A stretch of 45,340 nt of DNA, taken from contig JANSYO010000037.1 of NCBI GenBank assembly GCA_024742395.1, positions 1 through 45,340 on the forward strand, given 5' to 3'. Numbering within the stretch: position 1 is the stretch's first letter; each line of letters opens with the position of its first letter. Below are positions 42,373 to 45,340 of the stretch, piece after piece. The position numbers were made by a program, and so were the translations under genes. This stretch comes from Cytophagales bacterium. Its GTDB lineage: Bacteria > Bacteroidota > Bacteroidia > Cytophagales > Spirosomataceae. The notes under the pieces were generated by a model. It was not told the origin of the DNA, did no database searches, and was given only the letters and a program-made list of their open reading frames with translations.

Positions 42373-43703
42373 CACAAAAGCTCATTAGCCAAATTAGCTA
42401 ATTCTGATCTTTCACCCTTCTCCAGTTTTATGTGGGCAAAAAGGTGATTGCCCTTTAATTTATCAATAAGATAAGTCAGTCCGTTTGACTGCTCGTCCAT
42501 ATAGGGAGTATCTATTTGAGCAATATCTCCTGTAAATACAATCTTTGTGTTCTCGCCAGCTCTGGTAATAATAGTCTTTATTTCGTGCGGTGTCAGGTTT
42601 TGAGCTTCATCAACAATAAACATAACATTGGCAAAGCTTCTTCCTCTAATAAAGGCCAGAGCAGTAATAGTTAACTTACCACTCTCCTGCAGCTCTTCTA
42701 AAACTTTAGACCTTTTCTCTGTAGGCTTAAACTGCGATTTAATAAACTTCAAATTATCAAACAGCGGCTGCATGTAAGGAGTGATCTTGTCATCTGCACT
42801 GCCTGGCAAAAATCCTATATCTCTGTTGCTCAGCGGAATAATCGGCCTGGCCAGAATTATTTGTTCATATTTGTTCTTCTGTTCTAAGGCCGCTGCCAAT
42901 GCCAGTAGTGTCTTGCCTGTACCTGCTACCCCTTGTATGGCTACCAGCTTTATTTCATCATTCATTAGGGCGTCCAACGCAAAAGTTTGCTCTGCATTCT
43001 TCGGCTTTACACCGTAGGCATATGATTTCTCTACTCTTTCCAGAGTGTCTTCTACACTGTTATATCTAGCTAAAACGGAATCATTGCAGTTATTTAAAAC
43101 ATAATATCCGTTAGCTACTTTGGCTCCGTTTAATATGCCTTTTTCCTTTATTTTTCCTTTGGCATAAAGGTTATGAATTATCTCAGAATCCAATTCATTG
43201 AAAGCCGAAGCTCCCTCCGAAACCGTATCCATATCCTTCACTTTGCCTGTCAGATAGTCTTCTGAAAAAAGACCAATCGCTTTGGCCTTTATCCTTAAGT
43301 TAATATCCTTGGTGACAAGTACCACCTTGGTTTTTGGCGAGCTCTGCTGCAGACTCAGTGCAGCATTAATGATTCTATGATCGTTCTTATCGCTACCGTA
43401 CACCTTAGAAGCATCTACCTTAAGATTGCCGGTATTCATCACGATCTTGATTTTCCCTTTTTTAGGGCCAATCTTTATCCAATTATCTAATCCACCAATT
43501 CCTGAGAGTTTATCAAGAAACCGTATAACTGCCCTTGCTTCAAAGTTTTTCGTGTCGTTCCCTATTTTGAAGTTGTCAAGTTCTTCAAGAACTGTAATAG
43601 GAATGGCGACATCATTATCTTCGAAATTCTGTATTGAATTGTGGTCAAATAGCAAAACCGATGTGTCTAACACATAAAGTTTGCGGGAAGCACTTTCATT
43701 CAT
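42372..43703 (-). CDS. PIN domain-PhoH family ATPase
   Basis: Cytoplasmic protein of 443 residues combining a PIN nuclease domain (1 to about 155; Asp13 in YVLDTSVLLFDHNS, Glu in VLEELDNFK, Asp in GSDKNDHRIINAALS and VLVTKDINLR) with a PhoH-type ATPase. Walker A GVAGTGKT at 258-265, PhoH-typical IILARPIIPLSNRDIGFLPG, Walker B FIVDEAQNLTP, and a sensor-type FTGDIAQIDTPY. The PIN-PhoH (PhoH2-like) combination is known as a helicase/RNase involved in RNA handling; its cellular role here is unknown. The downstream hydrolase gene overlaps its stop by one base. Length is normal. Confidence 0.92.
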   Translation of the reverse strand: MNESASRKLYVLDTSVLLFDHNSIQNFEDNDVAIPITVLEELDNFKIGNDTKNFEARAVIRFLDKLSGIGGLDNWIKIGPKKGKIKIVMNTGNLKVDASKVYGSDKNDHRIINAALSLQQSSPKTKVVLVTKDINLRIKAKAIGLFSEDYLTGKVKDMDTVSEGASAFNELDSEIIHNLYAKGKIKEKGILNGAKVANGYYVLNNCNDSVLARYNSVEDTLERVEKSYAYGVKPKNAEQTFALDALMNDEIKLVAIQGVAGTGKTLLALAAALEQKNKYEQIILARPIIPLSNRDIGFLPGSADDKITPYMQPLFDNLKFIKSQFKPTEKRSKVLEELQESGKLTITALAFIRGRSFANVMFIVDEAQNLTPHEIKTIITRAGENTKIVFTGDIAQIDTPYMDEQSNGLTYLIDKLKGNHLFAHIKLEKGERSELANLANELL

Positions 43704-43844
43704 AAAGGATTATTAAGCCGTAAATCTGATCATCTCTGTGATCGATTTGAAGCTAGCTTATTCATGAATAATAATCAAGCAAAAAAGCCAAATATGTTAG
43801 AAACTTAGCTAAATATTGATCCCTGGCTATGCAAAACCATCGTT

Positions 43845-45020
43845 TTACAACTTTTCTATCACCATTGCTGAAGCTCCACCACCTCCATTACAAATGGCTG
43901 CCAAGCCGGTTTTAGCTTTCTTTTGTTCAAGTACATTGAGCAGGGTAACCATAATTCTTGCCCCTGAGCAGCCCAAAGGATGCCCTAAGGAAACTGCCCC
44001 TCCAAAGATATTGAGTTTCTCATGGGCTATTTCAAAATGCTTTGCAAAGGCCATCGATACCGCTGAAAAGGCCTCGTTGACTTCAAAAAAGTCGATATCG
44101 CTGATCTTTTGACCTGCTCTTTCTAAAGCTTTTTCGGCTGCAATTATTGGAGCTAAAGTGAACCATTCCGGTTCTCTGGCTCCATCAGCATAGGCACTAA
44201 TTTTTGCAATTGGCTTGAGCCCATGCTCTATCACGGCCTCTTTAGAAGCCAGAATAAGGCAGGCCGCCCCGTCATTAATAGTAGAGGCATTTGCAGCAGT
44301 GACTGTACCATCCTTTGTGAAGGCAGGTCTCAGGTTCGGAATTTTGTCAAAAAAGACTTTCTTGAACTCCTCATCTTCATCTATTACTACATCTCCTTTA
44401 CGGGTCTTTAAGACTACCGGGACTACCTCATTCTTCATCTGACCAGACTCCCAAGCCGCAGCAGCTCGCTTGTAAGAGTGAATTGCGTAGGTATCTTGCT
44501 CCTCTCTGCTTAGTTGGTATTCTGCCGCAGTGGCATCTGCGAAACAACCCATAGCCTGATCGGCATAAGGATCTGTCAGCCCATCTTTGGCTAAGCCATC
44601 AATCATGGCTCCATTTCCATATTTATAACCAAAACGAGCCTGATCTAAATAATAAGGAATCTGAGACATGTTCTCCATGCCACCGCATATTACAATATCA
44701 TTTAATCCTAGCTGAATACTCTGGGCACCAGTCATAACGGCTTTCATACCCGAAGCACACACTTTATTTACCAAAGAAACAGGCACATTAACAGGTAGTC
44801 CGGCTTTCACAGCCACTTGCCGAGCAGGAGCCTGACCCAAATTAGCAGGAATGACATTGCCAAAAAACAACTCATTGACAAGTTCAGGCTTTACACCTGA
44901 AACAGCAAGTGTTTCTTTAACGATGTGTCCGCCTAAATCTGTAGCTGAAAAATCTTTAAAAACTCCGCCGAAACTCCCGATAGGTGTTCTTTTTGCGGCA
45001 ATGATATATACTGGATTCAT
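43845..45020 (-). CDS. Acetyl-CoA C-acetyltransferase (thiolase)
   Basis: Cytoplasmic thiolase of 391 residues, reversibly condensing two acetyl-CoA to acetoacetyl-CoA or thiolysing beta-ketoacyl-CoA. Catalytic residues are all present: Cys88 in LVNKVCASGMKAV, His347 in VSLGHPLGCSGARI, Cys377 in AAICNGGGGASAMV, and the NEAFS motif. The N-terminal signature YIIAAKRTPIGSFGG is typical of biosynthetic thiolases, but direction cannot be decided from sequence. It has its own -7 box candidate and follows a permease-like gene (74-base gap) on the same strand. Downstream lies phoH, 141 bases away. Confidence 0.94.
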   Translation of the reverse strand: MNPVYIIAAKRTPIGSFGGVFKDFSATDLGGHIVKETLAVSGVKPELVNELFFGNVIPANLGQAPARQVAVKAGLPVNVPVSLVNKVCASGMKAVMTGAQSIQLGLNDIVICGGMENMSQIPYYLDQARFGYKYGNGAMIDGLAKDGLTDPYADQAMGCFADATAAEYQLSREEQDTYAIHSYKRAAAAWESGQMKNEVVPVVLKTRKGDVVIDEDEEFKKVFFDKIPNLRPAFTKDGTVTAANASTINDGAACLILASKEAVIEHGLKPIAKISAYADGAREPEWFTLAPIIAAEKALERAGQKISDIDFFEVNEAFSAVSMAFAKHFEIAHEKLNIFGGAVSLGHPLGCSGARIMVTLLNVLEQKKAKTGLAAICNGGGGASAMVIEKL

Positions 45021-45055
45021 AGGTTTGTTGATGTTAATTGTGGCTCTAAGTTAAC

Positions 45056-45063
45056 CAAAACTA
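45056..45063 (-). promoter_or_regulatory. Candidate -7 box upstream of the thiolase gene
   Basis: TAGTTTTG on the minus strand, a perfect TAnnTTTG, 36 bases before the thiolase ATG. No good TTTG box at 19-21 bases; the nearest TTG is at 22. Confidence 0.35.
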
Positions 45064-45094
45064 AGCATTTTGAAACGCTATGAGTCAATGCAAA

Positions 45095-45340
45095 TCAGGC
45101 TTTAGGCTGAATAATTTTACTCAAAATTAAAAACAGCACTCCACTGAAGATCCAGGCCGGCAAAGTCAGAAAAGACAGAAATGTACCCGTCATTTGAGCA
45201 TAACTATAGAACAATATCACAGATAAACCCCAAGCTCCAATGACAGCCCAGTTCATAGACAGATTCTTCTCTTCAGCGTATTTTGGAATGATATTCCAGC
45301 GGGATGAAAAGAAATAATCAAAGACGATGATTGCCCCTAC
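45095..45340 (-). CDS. Permease-like membrane protein, C-terminal fragment
   Basis: The last 81 codons of a gene that enters from the right edge; stop at 45097-45095. The fragment reads from VGAIIVFDYFFSSRW through a soluble stretch (NIIPKYAEEKNLSMNW) into two hydrophobic segments (AVIGAWGLSVILFYSYA; FLTLPAWIFSGVLFLIL) and ends SKIIQPKA. The IIVFDYFF-Arg pattern before a short loop resembles the end of NCS1-type nucleobase:cation symporters, but the fragment is short and other permease families are possible. It is on the same strand as the thiolase, 74 bases upstream. Confidence 0.5.
   Translation of the reverse strand, partial: VGAIIVFDYFFSSRWNIIPKYAEEKNLSMNWAVIGAWGLSVILFYSYAQMTGTFLSFLTLPAWIFSGVLFLILSKIIQPKA

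Noticed and set aside
1-45340. Mobile elements, CRISPR arrays, tRNA genes
   Set aside because: No transposase-like frame, no regularly spaced repeats, and no tRNA-type cloverleaf or TTCGAAT-type arm was recognised on reading both strands.

Overview
The window is an AT-rich chromosomal segment from a member of the Bacteroidota, most likely the order Cytophagales. The pointers are a GLPGLI-family protein, outer-membrane beta-barrel receptors with carboxypeptidase-regulatory-like N-terminal domains, DUF4270/DUF4907/DUF3857/DUF1080 proteins, a Rho factor with a long charged insert, and promoters of the TTTG-N19-TAnnTTTG type instead of sigma70 -35/-10 boxes. Genus is not resolvable from this sequence alone. 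I saw no tRNA or rRNA gene, CRISPR array, insertion sequence or phage gene.

Layout. 1-14.5 kb is mostly housekeeping: an OmpA-type gene fragment, rho, dapF, rplS, ispE, an orphan heme-copper oxidase subunit III, a receptor/GLPGLI pair, recO, murI, valS, an aldose-epimerase-like gene and an isolated rpsJ. 14.5-20.1 kb holds a LytTR response regulator and histidine kinase, divergent from a receptor-type beta-barrel gene, a small PepSY-type membrane protein and a Spy/CpxP-like periplasmic protein. 20.4-27.0 kb is the most interesting accessory stretch: a beta-helix (Cthe_2159-type) lipoprotein, a VTC-type polyphosphate polymerase, a DUF4956 membrane protein and a DUF2490 outer-membrane protein, followed by a Kelch lipoprotein, DUF4907 and DUF4270. 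27.0-31.5 kb has a secreted alpha/beta-hydrolase-like protein, upp, an MFS transporter and a histidine-box fatty acid hydroxylase/sterol desaturase. 31.7-35.6 kb encodes a tandem pair of DUF3857/transglutaminase-like exported proteins. 35.7-41.4 kb is a carbohydrate-related region: two DUF1080 proteins, an FG-GAP propeller lipoprotein, an SMP-30 lactonase-like protein and a Tat-exported TIM-barrel isomerase-like protein. 41.6-45.3 kb has an alpha/beta-hydrolase lipoprotein, a PIN-PhoH ATPase, a thiolase and the end of a permease-like gene.

How genes work together. Tight spacing or overlap suggests operons for valS-murI, ispE-coxIII, receptor-GLPGLI, histidine kinase-response regulator, receptor-PepSY-Spy, VTC-DUF4956-DUF2490, Kelch-DUF4907-DUF4270, the two DUF3857 genes, PhoH-hydrolase, and hypothetical-SMP30-DUF1080-TIM barrel. 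The two strongest leads are the envelope polyphosphate-polymerase cassette and the DUF1080/TIM-barrel sugar cluster. Smaller leads are an isolated rpsJ, palindromic operator candidates in two divergent receptor promoters, and a possible micro-gene inside the 30.1-kb convergent junction. Several genes start at an internal ATG that restores a clean signal peptide or a normal family N-terminus; those starts are used here.
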